The translations under genes and the position numbers were made by a program. A stretch of DNA of 64,000 nucleotides, taken from assembly GCA_039621445.1 (NCBI GenBank), contig CP154954.1:7876634-7940633 (forward strand). Direction: 5' to 3'. The DNA comes from Euglena gracilis. Its lineage: Eukaryota; Euglenida; Euglenophyceae; Euglenales. Below, in pieces: positions 1 through 15,000 of this stretch (positions are counted from its first letter, which is position 1; every line of letters begins with the position of its first letter). The notes below the pieces were generated by a model that saw only the letters and a program-made list of their open reading frames with translations, searched no databases and was not told the origin of the DNA.

Positions 1-130
1 CCCTGGTCGGCCATGGTCGGCCCTGGTCGGCCCTGGTCGGAACCCCCACCTACGGGGGTCCTGAAAACCATAGTCGGCCCTGGTCGGCCCTGGTCGGCCC
101 TGGTCGGCCCTGGTCGGCCATAGGTGCCTG
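1..130. repeat. 10-bp tandem repeat (CCCTGGTCGG)
   Basis: About ten copies of CCCTGGTCGG interrupted at 41-74 by AACCCCCACCTACGGGGG-like sequence and ended by CCATAGGTGC. The same layout with a different unit (CCATTTTAGG) recurs near 36.9 and 62.0 kb. Confidence 0.8.
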
Positions 131-815
131 GTCGACACCCCCCCCCGGAACCCACTCCATGCGCAGCAACGCTGCCTGGCGTCATGGGGGGGTCAATATC
201 CCCTTTCAACAAAACCTGTTCCTCCACTTAATTCCCACCCTGAGGGGAGGGCACAGGAAGGCCTGGTGAGGTGGAGGTCCTGCCTGGGGGGTGCTGACCC
301 CTGAGTTCAAAAATAAAGCCGTTTGGGGTGGTCAGATCCCGCTGTCCAAGAAGACAGGGGTGGGGGGTTGGACCCCCCTCTGGTCCCCACGGGGGGACCC
401 CCCTACCTATATAATGCGCATCTGGGTGACTGCTTTTCGGCCCGGCATTTTCGGCCTGGCGAGAAGAGCCAAACCCAAAAAGAAAAAGCGGGCCAACGGT
501 GCCATTTTGTGCAATTTTGGGCGAAAATTTGTTTAAAATTCAAAAAAAAATTTCGACACACCAGAAGGAAAAAAACTGACCTGTTTGGATGTTCCCAGGT
601 ACCCCGGGATTGGTCCAGACCCCCCTTGCCCAGTTGGGGGGGGGGGGGGAGGTCCAGATCCCCTCCAGCCTTGGAGGGGGGTGGGTTCCTGACATCAAAC
701 CCTGGTCGATCCTCCCCCGCCCTGTCCAGGACACAGCAGCATTTCACAAATGCGTCGTTGACACCCAGGGCAGGAAAAGCCACAAAAAAAAACGACTGGC
801 AGAGCCGCAGCACAC
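131..815. other. Intron or 3' flank with G-rich dispersed repeat
   Basis: Holds G/C runs and a segment (about 400-600) with CGGCCCGGC and GCGAAAATTT motifs that resembles elements at 26.5, 31.2 and 33.4 kb. No further exon or terminator is recognised. Confidence 0.4.
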
Positions 816-862
816 CGTCGCAAGCATCCCCTAAACCGTTGTTGTTTGCGTCGGGGGCGGGC
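816..862 (-). CDS. Degenerate thrombospondin type 3 repeat exon T3
   Basis: Reads [13 protein letters not shown] before a GTGTGC donor: the last half of a TSP3 loop with Asn replacing Asp ligands. The proposed GGGAG acceptor gives the wrong phase, so its 5' boundary is unclear and it may be a decayed repeat. Confidence 0.5.
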
Positions 863-3800
863 CTCCCGCCCATCGACGTGGTTCAGGGGGGACCCTTATC
901 CGCCCCTCCCCCCCGCCCCCCCCCCCATCAACCGGGTTCCTACAAGCCCTGACTGGGGGGGGGGGGTCTCACGCACCCCCCGACCCGCAACCCCCGACTG
1001 GTTGGTCAGTATTTCGGGTCGTTGGTGGGCAGGTATTTTCAAAATATGCGATGCCAAAAAACCAAAAAAAATCAAACAATGACGATAAAATCCAAAATAA
1101 GGAAAAAAACCAACAAAAAAACCTGCAAAACAGCACAGATTCCACCAAATTGATTGAAAAATGCAAAAAAAGACAGCACAACATTTCCGTTGAGGATAAC
1201 GTGCAGACCCAAACCCATTGGCCATGCTTTGTCTTCAATTACGCATCGGCTTGGCTCGGGGCCCTGGGGTTACTCCCATGCTATGGCCAGCCACGTGACT
1301 GCCCTTCGGCTGCTGATGGCGCTTCAACAATAAGTTCCTGTTCCCGGCATCCTGAACACTTAATACAGCGTTACAGTGTACTGTTACTTAGACAACACCC
1401 GCAATTCTTTGAACAGCAGAGGGGGAGGCCCGGCCAGCCTGGGTTGGGTTGGGCACCGTGGGGCAGTTGTCGCATTCGTCCCCGACGCCATCCTTGTCCA
1501 CGTCGGGCGCGGGGCTGTCCGCTGGGGTTTCCGAGGTGCATCTGCGTACCTGGAATCCTCATTTTTTCCGGGCGGGGAATGCATTGTGTTGAATGGCGGG
1601 GAATGCATTGTGTTGAATCTGCTGTTGCATGTGCATGACTGCGACCGTGTCCAATACGCCGATGTCAGCGTGTGACCATTTGCGCACCCTGCACAACAGC
1701 AGACATTTGCATTTGTCTGCAGTAACTCAGGAGGAAGCAGATTCTCAAAGTATATATACACACACATATATATATATATACATACACATATATACATATA
1801 TATGTATGTTTATATGTATGCATACATATGTATATATATGCATGTATACGTATATATATACATATACATACATATTTGTTGAAATACGTGTTTGTGTTAT
1901 ATCCTCTGATTCGACGAGTAAATTATGTTGCTGAGCTGTCATCAATTATCCGCCACGCCTTTGCTGCTGGCTTTGCTGTGACAAACCGCTGGGAAGTGTC
2001 TACCTTGTGGCCGCTGTTCCGCTTCTCAGACCAAGCATAACACAGCAGCCAGCAACTCAAATTCTGCCTTCGTGATGGCATGTGTGCTGCAGGACGCATA
2101 TGGCTCTGCTTGAGGAAGTGCGGTGATGAACAGAAATCTTTCGCAACCTTGTCCACAAAATTTTGAAAAAAGCGGGGGGTATGAAGACTATTGACACGCC
2201 AGGGGTATGAAGACCTTCATAACTGAGTGTGTGTGTGTGTGTGTATAAACGCATATGCCTCCCCAACAATATGCATCCGACTGCATGCAATTGTTTTGTT
2301 GGAAATTCTTTCGCAGTGTTACCATTTGAACCACCCAGGGACTTAGCATGCAGATGCCTCCACCTTTAACTCATGCTTGCACACTTCGAGCGATCAAACA
2401 CAAAAGGGATCTTCTGTGTCCAAGAAATACGTGACAAGTGGAGAAGGATCCCTGGCATTGACACTCCATTTTTTTTGGCAAGGGCAGATCCTGGTGAGCG
2501 GCGAGGACGCAAACTTGATTTGCATATGCTTTGTTGAAACTTCTCAGACACTCATGAATTGCTGGCACGCTGGCTGGGTCAGAGAGAAGGTTCCCTGGCT
2601 TTCCCTGGCCAGTGGGATGGCAACGGTGCCCACCACATTCTCCCCGCCTCCGGCACTGTGCTCTTGATATTTTCATGTCGTGACCGAGCAAACGTTCTTC
2701 CTGTTTATTGAGTTGGAGATTTGTTTCTGGCTTCACCTCCCTGCGCCTACCGTTGACACCGGTGCAAATCGACGGGTGCATATGCAACCGACGAGACGCA
2801 TTGTTACGCATTGCGCCTGTGCCACGTTTTCATGGGTGTGTGCGTGTGGGGGGCCACCCCGGCCAGCCTGGGACGGGTTCACCGCCAGCGGGCAGTTGTC
2901 GCAGGCGTCTCCGACGCCGTCCGCGTCGGTGTCCTTCTGGGTTGGGTTGGCCACGGCAGGGCAATTGTCGCAGGCATCCCCCACCCCGTCGCCGTCGCTG
3001 TCCGGGCCGCACAGCTTGCCGGGGGCTGGGCAGGCCGGCAGAGAACCATCTCCCCATCAAATGCCACCCCCAAGGCGGTGTGTGAAATGAAAAAAAAAAC
3101 CTTTATCGTGCATACGTTTAATAATCAGGCAACTTTTGCCAGATTCAGGGAGGGTATGGCCCAATTTCTGGGAATAGGCCAAAAAAAACGGCCCCATTTA
3201 GGACATAGAGTTGGCCGGAAGTTAGGTCCTGGTTTCGGAAGATTTGTTGGAACACGGTTTGCCTAAACTTTGCCGGAATTCGGGGGTCTACCGCAAAAGT
3301 GGAATCCCAACTTTTTGGTTACCTTCGAGGAGGCTCCGCGGAGCCTCCGCGGAGCCTCCGCGGAGGCTCCTCGGAGCCTCAAGGTAACCAGGCTCCGCGG
3401 AGGCTCCTCGGAGCCTAAGGTAACCAGGCTCCGAGGAGGCTCCGCGGAGGCTCCTCGGAGCCTAAGGTAACCAGGCTCCGCGGAGGCTAAGGTAACCAGG
3501 CTCCGCGGAGGCTCCAAGGTAACCAGGCTCCGCGGAGCCTCCAAGGTAACCAGGCTCCGCGGAGCCTCCACGGAGCCTAAGGTAACCGGGCTCCGCGGAG
3601 GCTCAAGGTAACCAGGCTCCGAGGAGGCTCCGCGGAGGCTCGTCGGAGGCTAAGGTAACCAGTTTTGCCAGGGCATATTGTGAACATGGTAGTAACGGGA
3701 ATTTTGTTTTTTTTTGTGTTATAAAGAGAAACGTTATTCAATGTCAAACATGGCGACTGCACTCAGTGGCAGATCATGCTCTTCCAAACCTATCAGAATC

Positions 3801-5920
3801 TGTCCATTTTCTGCCCATTTGCATAGAGGATGCAAAAAAAAATTCACGTTCTGACAGGTTCGGAAGCTGCCACTGGGCGCAGTCGCCGTGTTTGACATTG
3901 AAGAAAGTTTCTTTTTATAACACAGAAAAAAACAAAAAAATAAATTCCCATTCCCAGTTGTATGTTCCCAGCGGGATGACAATTTTACGTACAATTCTGG
4001 CCTCTGGATAATTTTGGTGTAATTCTGGCAGAATAAATCCATTTTCGGTTTCGTTTTAAACTGTATGTTATCACTCAAAGTCCCTGTCCATTTGCTGCCC
4101 ATTTGCACAGAGGGGAAAATAATTCACGGACTAACTCACGGACTAATTCACAGACTCACAGGTGTAACAAAAAATTAACAGACTTCGGGAGGCAACATAG
4201 AGCGTAAACGAAACGGAAAATGAATTTATTCAGCCAGGATTTTACCTGAATTATCCAGACGCCAGAATTGTGCCTGAGATTGTGATCCCATTGGGATTTG
4301 CCGCAACTTTTAATCCTGAATTGGACTAAAGAATCTTCAACCAGGTGAACGAACAGTCACGTGGGGGGGAGGTGGTAGACAAACTGCACGTCAGCATGGA
4401 TGTGATGTTGCAAATAAAGGCCAGGTGAAACCCAAAGTGATCCATTTGGCTGTGCCCGGGGGGAGGGGGGCGGGGGGAGGGGGGGGGGGAGAGGGGAGGG
4501 GGGGGTGGGAGGGGGCCTGCTGCCCCCTCCCCCCGCCCCCCTCCCCCCTCCCCCCCCCCCTCCCCCCGCCCCCCTCCCCCCTCCCCCCGCCCCCCTCCCC
4601 CCCCCCCCCCCCACCCCCCCTTCCCCCCTACCCCCCACCCCCCTCCCCTGCTCCCCAATAACAACATCCCTTTGTGTGGACAAAGATTGGCGGACATGGC
4701 GTAAATAGCAAACGGGTAAACGGTAAAAGCAAATAAGGCAGACATGGCGTTTTTGTTGCAAATGGATTTTTGGTTTCAACAAGTTTGGTGGACATGGCGA
4801 AAACAGCAAATGGGTAAACGGTAAAAGCAAAATCAGGCGGACATGGCGTTTTTGTGGCAAATGGATGAATGGTTTTCAACAAGATTGGCAGACATGGCAT
4901 TATATAGCGAACGGGTAAACGCTAAATGCAAAATAAGGAGGCAAATGGATAAATAGTTTTCAACAAGTTTGGCGCAGGGCGGTCCTTAAGGAAATAAAAA
5001 AACAAAATTCTGCCGTCCCACACTCAATAAAAAATACAGGAAAATGGGCAAAGAAATTTGGCATTCTTCGGCGACAACAGGTCGATATCAGGGGGAAAAA
5101 CTGATTATTGGCATCCTGTGACCATCGACCAATCCACCCAAATCATCAAAAAGTGTGTTTTTTTTTGGACTTTTTAATTTTGGACCCCGTTCAAGTCCCA
5201 GTCCTGCCCTTGGTCGGTCCTTTGGCCGAAAGAGGGGCGGTGCTTAAGAAAATTAAAAAAAAACTTTCCTGTCCCTTAAAGACTGCCCTGGTTTGGCGGA
5301 CATGGCGTAAATGGCAAACGGTTAAATGGTAAAAATAAAAATTAGGAGGACATGGCATTTTTGTTGCAAATAGATTTTTGGTTTTCAACAAGTTTGACAT
5401 GGCGTATACAGTAAACGGGTAAACGGTAAAGCGGTGCGATACCAGACATGGCCTGTGTACAACAGTGGTTACCTCCGAGGAGCCTCCGCGGAGGCTCCGC
5501 GGAGGCTCCAAGGTAACCAGGCTCCGCGGAGCCTCCAAGGTAACCAGGCTCCGCGGAGCCTCCTCGGAGCCTAAGGTAACCAGGCTCCGCGGAGGCTCAA
5601 GGTAACCAGGCTCCGAGGAGGCTCCGCGGAGGCTCCTCGGAGCCTAAGGTAACCAGGCTCCGCGGAGCCTAAGGTAACCAGGCTCCGCGGAGGCTCCAAG
5701 GTAATCAGGCTCCGCGGAGGCTCCAAGGTAACCAGGCTCCGCGGAGCCTCCTCGGAGCCTAAGGTAACCAGGCTCCGCGGAGGCTCCTCGGAGGCTAGGT
5801 AACCAAAACTTAGGATTCCACATTTGCTGGGACCCGGAATTCGGCCTAAAATCTTCCTAACTTGGTCAGGAACGGGTGTAACTTATTCCGGAATACCTAT
5901 ATTTAGAGCGCCAGCGAGTA

Positions 5921-5951
<31 letters not shown>

Positions 5952-8719
5952 GTGTGCGCGCGCGTCTTTATATATACGTATGTGTGTATGCATACATACA
6001 TACATACATACATACACACATACATCCATTCACACACACATACATACATACATGCATACATACATACATACATACATACATTACATACACACATTACATA
6101 CATACATTACATACATACATTACATACATACATTACATACATACATTACATACATACATTACATACATACATTACATACATACATTACATGCATACATTA
6201 CATACATACATTACATACATACATTACATACATGCATACATACATACATTACATACATACATACATACACACATACATACATACATACATACATACATAC
6301 ATACATACATCCGTCCGTCCGTACATACAAACATACATACATACATACGTACGTACGTACGTATGCATGCATGCATGTATGTTTGTTGTGTGCATCTGTG
6401 TGTGTATATTTGCGTGTGTTATTCACAGCACACGCATTGATATTTAAATGACACATTTCATATTCATATTTGCATTTTATGACATTATATGTGTGTATGT
6501 GTGTGGGTACATATGCATATGTGTATTCGTGTATATTTGTAATCAAATTGAGAATCAGTCAATGATGGGAGGGAGCCATATACCTTGCTCTTGGGCGGAC
6601 GCCTGCACTGGGGCAATGGGCTGGGCGGCAAGGGCGACCTTCGGGCTGGCGGCAGAGGTTTGGGCGGGGGCAGCGGCCGGGACAGCCTCTGCAGGGGGGG
6701 GGGGAGGGGTTTACGGGACAGGCCAATGTCCAAGAACACCGATATTTCAAGAATGTGGCGGCGAAACTGGGGGGGTCAAAGACACGGTGCGCCAACCCAT
6801 ATTGTTAACACACAGCAACAAAAAAATGAATCCCCCCCTTTTTATGCATTTGGTGCTGTTTGGGCCAAATATTGGTTTGAACAGCTGAGTCAGCATTCAG
6901 CACCCCAACCGGATCACCAAACCGATACACCGGGAGGGGCATTAATTGCCCTCCGCCTTCCATTGGACAAGGACGGGCCACACACACCCTGCTGGGTCGG
7001 GGTGACGGGCTGGGTGGCGGGGGCTGCAGCTGGAGCGCCCTCTGCAGAGGGGGGGAGAGGGTTGGCACATTGTTTCCTCTGTGTGCCTGCGGGGGTGAAG
7101 TGTTGTGACGCTCAAACCTGGTCTTGGGGCAGGGGGGCATCAAGCTGTTGTTTACCAACCCTGGGGGGGGGAGGGGGGTCCGGAGTGCCTGCCCAGGCAG
7201 GCACTACTCCCCCCCCCCGGGAGGGGGTCGGATTTCGGCCTGTGCCCAGGCACATTCCTTTGAAAATAGGCCATTTTCGGCTCCCCGGCGCCTTTGGCGC
7301 CAGGTCTGTGCTAGGGCACTTTTGGCCGTGTCCCCCCCCCCCGGGTCGAATCGAGAGTGCCTTGGAGTGCCTACCCAGGCAGGCACTCCCCCCCGGGGTG
7401 GGGTCGGCACCCGACTAAAATACGGCCTGGGGGGCATCTTGAGGTGCGAGAGTCATGGTTGTTGATATCACCAAAACGATTTATGTCGCTGTTCCAAAAA
7501 TCCTGTTCTGCTATTTTTCAAAGAACCTTCCAGGAATCTCATTTTGTTTTCTATTTTCAGCAAATCTTTTCCTTGTTGTTAACTTCCTGAACTTTTCAAT
7601 TTTTGGTTTGTAAATCAAAATTGCACAACCAATGCCAAATAACAATCAAGAAATATCCAGTTCGCCCCAGCAGAGGGGCTCACAAATCCAGGAAAAGCAG
7701 GTGGGCCAGAGATGAATTTTAGCCCTGCCCTGCACTGCATCCAACACACCAAAAAGGACCCAAAATAAACACCTCAAAAAAAAAACAGCAGGAAACCAAA
7801 TCTGTCCTTTGGCATTCTTTCTTGGATTGTAAAATTATCACCTTGAGCCAATACAATGAGCGTGGCACAGGTTCCATTTTGATGTGCCAGGCGCCAGACT
7901 GCTTTTTCCCAACCCAGGGGGTGCACTGCATCATTGGGGGCCTGCCCATAGCAAGCACACCCCGACCCCGGGAGGGGAGCAGTTTTTTTGAGTCCCAGTG
8001 CCAACCAACCAAGCCACTTTTTCCCTTGCAAATGGCCCCCAGCACCGGGGGCATAGCACTGCTCACCAAAAATCCGACCCCCTCCCCACAACAAATACCT
8101 TCCTGCCCATACCACCATACTACCCTCCCGGCGGGAGGGGGGGGGTGCGAACTTTTCTGAAAACAAGCCGGCCATAGCCTGCCACACACACCCTGGTGGG
8201 CCGGGGTGACGGGCTGGGTGGCAGGGGCGGCCTTCGGGCTGGCGGTTTGGGCGGGGGCAGCGGCGGGGGCGGCCTCTGTGTGGGGGGGAGGGGGTGGCGT
8301 TGCTTCCTCTGTGTGAATGCAGGATGATGTGTTGTAACGCTCAAGCCTGGTCCCAGGGCACCGTGTTTGCTAATATCATCAAAACCGTTGACATCACTGT
8401 TCAAAAATTCTGATCATTATTATCATTATCATTATTCTTCTTCTTCCTATTATTAAAAAAAATTCAACAATATCATTCTGTTAATCTGTACCATTCATTT
8501 CCCATTATAACATTTCACACCTTTTCAGCAGTTCCAGCGTTGCACTTTTCGTTGCAAATCTCTGAGTTTCGTCCCCTCAATTTTTGGGTTGGAAAATCAA
8601 AACTGCACTTTTAATGCCCGAATAACATCCAAGATATATCCAGTTTGCAGCCCTGCAGAGGGCTCACGTTGGTTCCACTCCGCCTTCCATTTCGATATTC
8701 GGTCCATAGGTGGACAGGG

Positions 8720-8774
<55 letters not shown>

Positions 8775-8818
8775 CACACATACACACACAAACACAAACA
8801 CACACAGACACACACACA

Positions 8819-8856
<38 letters not shown>

Positions 8857-9669
8857 GCTGGGCCAGGGCAATGGGCTGGGCAGGGGCGGCGTTCTGGCTG
8901 GCGGGTTGGGCGGTAGGTTGGGTGGGGACAGCTTCTGTATGGTGGGGGAGTGGTCGTACGGAACAAACAGCTGAGAACCCGGGCTCAATTCATTTGGAAT
9001 TGGACTGCATGTGGCTGGCCTCTGGCTAGGGCTGTATGGAAAGGCCTGGTGGGGGGCAGGCTTCAATTTAAGGGCAGGTGGGGGGGTCCAGACCCTGGTC
9101 CAGGAGGGGGGGGGGACTCCTGGATCGGGGGACCCCGACCTAAACCCTGTATGCCTCCTTGTATCGAACCCTGGGGGGTCGACCCATCGGGATTAATGCT
9201 GGGATTAGTGCTGGGATTGTGCCCCAACGATGCATTGTTCAGGGGGGGGGATGGTTTGCATTCCACGTGGGGTGATGAGGTGAATAACTTTGATTCTTGA
9301 AGCCCTGGAAGATCAAAACCAGATTTGATTCCTGGGCGTTTTCTTCCCCTACAACAGCCATGTGGGTATTGTGTGTTTTTTTGGAGATCTGGCTTTCTTG
9401 CACTTTTGATTTGTAAATCTAAATGCGCAAGGCAGAAACATCCACTTGCAGCCTGAAGAAATGAAGAAAAACACAAACCAGGAAAACCATGCCGCCTGTT
9501 AGTGCTTTGAAAAATCCAAATTCAAAGCTGTAGACTGAAAAATTGTCCCATATAATGCAACAAATCCAGCACATATATATGAATATGACCAAAACACTTG
9601 CATACACAACGCAGACACACAGGCAGGTCTTCATCGGACACATGGGGGGGCACACACAACGCGCGCGCG

Positions 9670-9734
<65 letters not shown>

Positions 9735-9749
9735 CACGCACAGGCACAC

Positions 9750-9792
<43 letters not shown>

Positions 9793-10565
9793 CCTGTTGG
9801 GCTGGGGCGATGGGCTGGGCGGCCTTCGGGCTGGCGGGGGTAGCGGCCGGGGCGGCCTCTGCAGAGGGGGGGGGGGTTGCATTCCTGGTTTTCCTGGACA
9901 TGTGTCACCCTCTGAAAGCGGCGAACGGCACATTTCTGTCTGAATGTATTAATGTTGGAAATCAGATTCTGGCAAAACCAAGGCGGGGGGGGGGGGGTAC
10001 AAAAAAAAGGAACAAAAACAGCAAAAAAAATGCGATTGAAACAGAAGAATGGCACGTTTAAGTGACAACAAAAAATGCACTCCTTCCACTGAGCTCCAAA
10101 GGTCGACGAACTGGAGGCGACGTTCGACGTTTGTGACACTCAACTTGGTCCCAGAGTGGGGGGATCATTATTGAAAACGGGGCAGTAGCTGCCAATGAAA
10201 CGGTTCCCTGTGCTCCAACTTCAGTGATTTCCAAGGGAGGGGAAGACATCGACCGAATTATTAGAATCAGGGATGAAAAAAAAACACAAATAATACACCC
10301 CCCCCAGCTCCCTCTTGTCCGTCCAGTAAGACTCTGTTTCCCACCTCAATCCAAATCCAGGTGTTGATAAACAACCAACGCCCCCTGGAGGAGGCTGGAA
10401 AACTTGGCCTGACCCCCCTCAGTTCCCCTGGAACTGGGCCTGCCATTCCCACCATTCAATACCGGGCCATGCGCGCGCGCACACACACACACACACACGC
10501 GCGCGCGCGCACGCACACACACACACACACGCACGCACGCACGCACGCACGCACGCACACACACA

Positions 10566-10597
<32 letters not shown>

Positions 10598-11989
10598 CAC
10601 ACACAGACACACACACACACACACACACACACCCTGCTGGGCCGGGGCGACGGGCTGGGCGGCAGGGGCGGCCTTTGGGCTGGCGGTGGCGGTTTGGGCG
10701 GGGGCAGCAGTTGGTGCGGCCTCTGCAGAAGGGGGGGGGGGTGGGGAGACGGGGTTTATAAAACAGGCAGTGGTGGCCGTCCCATTTGTTTTGGAAGGGG
10801 ACCCATGGCTGGCCTGCAGCTCACCTCCACGAGGGCATAATCACCCTTGACGCCCTCCTTTTGTTAAACCCTGTCACTGGCGCTTAAAACCTCACAGTTG
10901 GATTCCATTTGAAAAGAGGCCAGCCGTGTATTAAAAAAAAACAATTTCGTTTCTGGATTCACAGAAATGTGAAGAGCAGTACGGTGTGGGCGTCTCCGGC
11001 TTTGTGCGTCATTGCCGTTTCATGAACAAAACGATTCATCAATTCAAAGTTTTTTGAAATAATCCAATGATTTTGACAAAATTTTCAGGCTTCTTTGAGT
11101 CAACTCATCATCCCCTCCCATTCCAATAAACACCCAGAGCAAATGCAAGGGGCCAAGAAAAATTTCGGCTCTGTGGATGGTCAAAATGCCCCCAATGCCA
11201 AAACGTTGGGGGGGGAAATCCCAAATTTTTCTTCGGAAAAATTTCACAAAATGACTTGTGTGGAAAACTCCTAAACATTCCAAAAGCGTGCAAAATCCAA
11301 AAAAAATGAGGAAAAAAAGGAATTGGTTTTGCACTTTCCAGCGCGCAGCATCGAAAATTCTTTTGGAACCTGCCAAGTGGAGTGACATAAAGTGGAGTGG
11401 AGTGGAGTGGAGGAGTGGGTCCAACACCCACTCTCAACATCCAGGGGAAGGGGTGGTCCGGACCCCCCCTCCTACCACGGGGAGTTCAGGATCATGCTTG
11501 TGCTTACCGACCGGGGGGAGTGCTCTTGGGTGCCTGCCCCTAGCAGGCACACCCCCCCCGGGGGGGGATAGGGGTCCGGGCCGGACCCAGAAAATTTTTG
11601 TCGAAAATGGCCTTTTCCGAAGGCGCCGGGGTCGGAGGGGGGTGCCTGCTAGGGGCAGGCACCCCCCAAAACCCTACCCGGGTGCTATGGGGTGCCAGCC
11701 CCCAGCCCCCCCCCCCCCCGTGGGGTAGGCACCCGACTAAGCACAAGCCTGTTCAGGATCCCCCCAACCACCTATCTCAATACCGACGGACTTCCCATCC
11801 ATCCCCCCCCTCCCTGTGGAGCTCAGAGACTTTAAATTAACGTTGGCCAGAAAAAGGGCTGCTGGCCCCACCCCCAGGAGGAGAACTGTGCTGGACTTGA
11901 CCCACCAGAAAGGGAATGATTGTTAATACTCCTCTTCCATTTGCAGGCCGGGGCCACACACACACACACACGCACACACACACACACAC

Positions 11990-12066
<77 letters not shown>

Positions 12067-15000
12067 GCACGCACGCACACACACCCTGCTGGGCCGGGGC
12101 GACGGGCTGGGCGGCAGGGGCGGCCTTTGGGTTGGCGGTGGCGGTTTGGGCGGGGGCAGCAGTTGGTGCGGCCTCTGCAGAAGGGGGGGGGTGGGGAGAG
12201 GGGGTTTATAAAACAGGCAGTGGTGGTGGCCGTCCCATTTGTTTTGGAAGGGGACCCATGGCTGGCCTGCAGCTCACCTCCACGAGGGCATAATCACCCT
12301 TGACGCCCTCCTTGTGTCAAACCCTGTCACTGGCGCTTAAAACCTCACAGTTGGATTCCGTTTGAAAAGAGGCCAGCCGTGTATTAAAAAAAAACAATTT
12401 CGTTTCTGGATTCACAGAAATGTGAAGAGCAGTACGGTGTGGGCGTCTCCGGCTTTGTGCGTCATTGCCGTTTCATGAACAAAAAAAAAGACTCAAGTTA
12501 TTCAAAGTTTTTGAAAATAATGCAATTTTAATAAAAAATATTTCAATTATTTTGACAAAGTTTTCAGGCTTCTTTGAGTCAACTCATCATCCCCTCCCAT
12601 TCCAATAAACACCCAGAGCAAATGCAAGGGGCCAAGAAAAATTTCGGCTCTGTGGATGGTCAAAATGCCCCCAATGCCAAAACGTTGGGGGGGAAATCCC
12701 AAATTTTTCTTCGGAAAAATTTCACAAAATGACTTGTGTGGAAAACTCCTAAACATTCCAAAAGCGTGCAAGGTCCAAAAAAATGAGGAAAAAAAGAATT
12801 GTTTTTGCACTTTCCAGCGCGCAGCATCGAAAATTCTTTTGGAACCTGCCAAGTGGAGTGACATAAAGTGGAGTGGAGTGGAGTGGAGGAGTGGGTCCAA
12901 CACCCACTCTCAACATCCAGGGGAAGGGGTGGTCCGGACCCCCCCCCCCTACCACGGGGAGTTCAGGATCCCCCCAACCACCTATCTCAATACCGACGGA
13001 CTTCACATACATCCGCCCCTCCTTGTGGAGCTCAGAGACTTTAAATTAACGTTGGCCAGAAAACACACAACCACACACAGCCACACACACTCACATAGCC
13101 ACACACACACACACACACACACAACACACACACACACACACACACAGCCACACGCAACACACCCTGCTGGGCCGGGGCGATGGGCTGGGCGTCGGCCTTC
13201 GGGCTGGCGGTTTGGGCGGGGGCAGCTTCTGCAGCGGGGGTGGAGCACTACTTACCCCCACCCACCCACCCACCCACCCACCCACACGCACGCACGCACC
13301 CACTCACACAACACACACACGCACACACACACACACACACACAACACACACAACACCACACACACACACACACACACCCACACCCACACACCCACACAAC
13401 ACACACACACACACACACACACAACACACACACAACACACACACACACAACACACACACACACACACCCTGCTGGGCAGGGGCGATGGACTGGGCAGCAG
13501 GGACAGCCTTCGGGCTGGTGGTGGCGGTTTGGGCGGGGGCAGCGGCCGGGGCGGCCTCTGCAGAGGGGGGGGGGGAGTTGACATCTCCCGGTGATCCCGG
13601 ACGTGTGTCACCCTCTGCAAGCGGTGAACGGCACATTTCTGCCTGAATGTATTGATGTTGGGAATCAGATTTAACAAAAGCAAGGCGGGGCGGGGGATAC
13701 AAAAAAAAATGGAACAAACACAGCAAAAAAAAAATGCAATTGAAACAGAAGAATGGCACATTTAAGCGACAACACAAAAAGCACTCTTTCTGCCGAGTTC
13801 CGAAGTTGGTTGAAATGGAGGCGGCGTTCGATGTCTGTGATGGTGGTCCCAGAGTGGGGGATCAGGAGCAGTTATTATTGAAAACGGGGCGGTAGCTGCC
13901 AATAAAATGGTTTTCTGTGCTCAAGTGCAGCGATTTCCGAGGGACATCAACCGAATTATTAGAATCAGGTATGAGAAAATCACAATTAAATGATACCACC
14001 CCCCCCCCCCCCCCGGCTCCCCCTTGGTCATCCAGTAAATAACATTCTGTTTCCCACCTCAATCCAAATCAAGGCGTTGCTTAACAGCCACCCCCCCCCC
14101 CGGGAGGAGGCTGGAAAAACTTGTCCGGAAGGAAAAAAGTTGCTACCTGGCCCCCCTCAAAGGGGTTCCCCCCCAGAACTGGGCCTGACCTGCCATTCGA
14201 TGCCCCATGGCCATGAACACACACCCTGCTGCGCCGGGGCGATGGGCTGGGCGGCGGGGGCAGCCTTCGGACTGGCAGCGGCAGTTTGGGCGGGGGCAGC
14301 AGCCGGGGCGGCCGCTGCAGCAGGGGGGGACACGTCATTGACTCTGCATGGCACTGCATTTGCTGCTGTTTAATCATTGCTGGATTGCGTCCCTCATTCT
14401 TTTTACTCCTTCTTTGTTTTGTTTGGTTGATAGCAAATCGAAATTCCAACTCACACCCCAAAACAGAAATATATACCGGCCACCACCTGCAGAGAGAGCC
14501 AGAACTTCTGTTCCAGAAATCTTCTGCTATCTTTTGAGTCATACAATTCAAAAAAAAAACACTTGAGAATACTGAAATTTGTGCCCTGTGATGCAAATAA
14601 TCAAGAATAGCCAGAAAAGCTGTCGCAGGGGAGGAAACGACAAAGAACTAGATCTGTTTTTGATCTTCTGGGGCTTCAACAATTAAACGTATTCACCACA
14701 TCACCACAAATAGAATGTCCAGCCAATTACACCAAAAAATACACTGTTTGGGGCACTGTTTTGCACTCCACCTTCCATTTGACGAGCCAGGGCCACGCAC
14801 ACCCTGCTGGGCTCGGGCAACAGGCTCGGGGGCGGGGGCGGCCTTCGGGCTGGCGGTGGCGGTTTGGGCAGGGGCAGCGGCTGGGGCGGCCTCTGCAGAA
14901 TCAAGGGGACTGGCAGGGTCAGCCCATTATTGACTCCATGTACATGCGGGATGTAGCTGTAAAATTAAATCCCCCCCAAAAAACAGCACTCCTGCTACTA

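Larger units (their letters stand above)
10633..13060. repeat. ~1-kb tandem duplication carrying linker exons L20 and L19
   Basis: 10633-11490 plus 11752-11850 matches 12085-12960 plus 12965-13060 almost base for base, including CCCAATGCCAAAACGTTGGG and GACGGACTTC blocks. The left copy alone contains the MITE 11493-11751. Confidence 0.88.
9793..14215. repeat. Diverged duplication of L21 and L17 with upstream introns
   Basis: 9793-10470 and 13468-14215 share a long colinear stretch (for example GAACGGCACATTTCTG, GAATTATTAGAATCAGG, TTTCCCACCTCAATCC) with many small differences, so this duplication is older than 10633-13060. Confidence 0.75.

Noticed and set aside
4326-4860. Gly-rich and Pro-rich frames
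   Set aside because: Pure products of G and C homopolymer runs; composition is identical on both strands.
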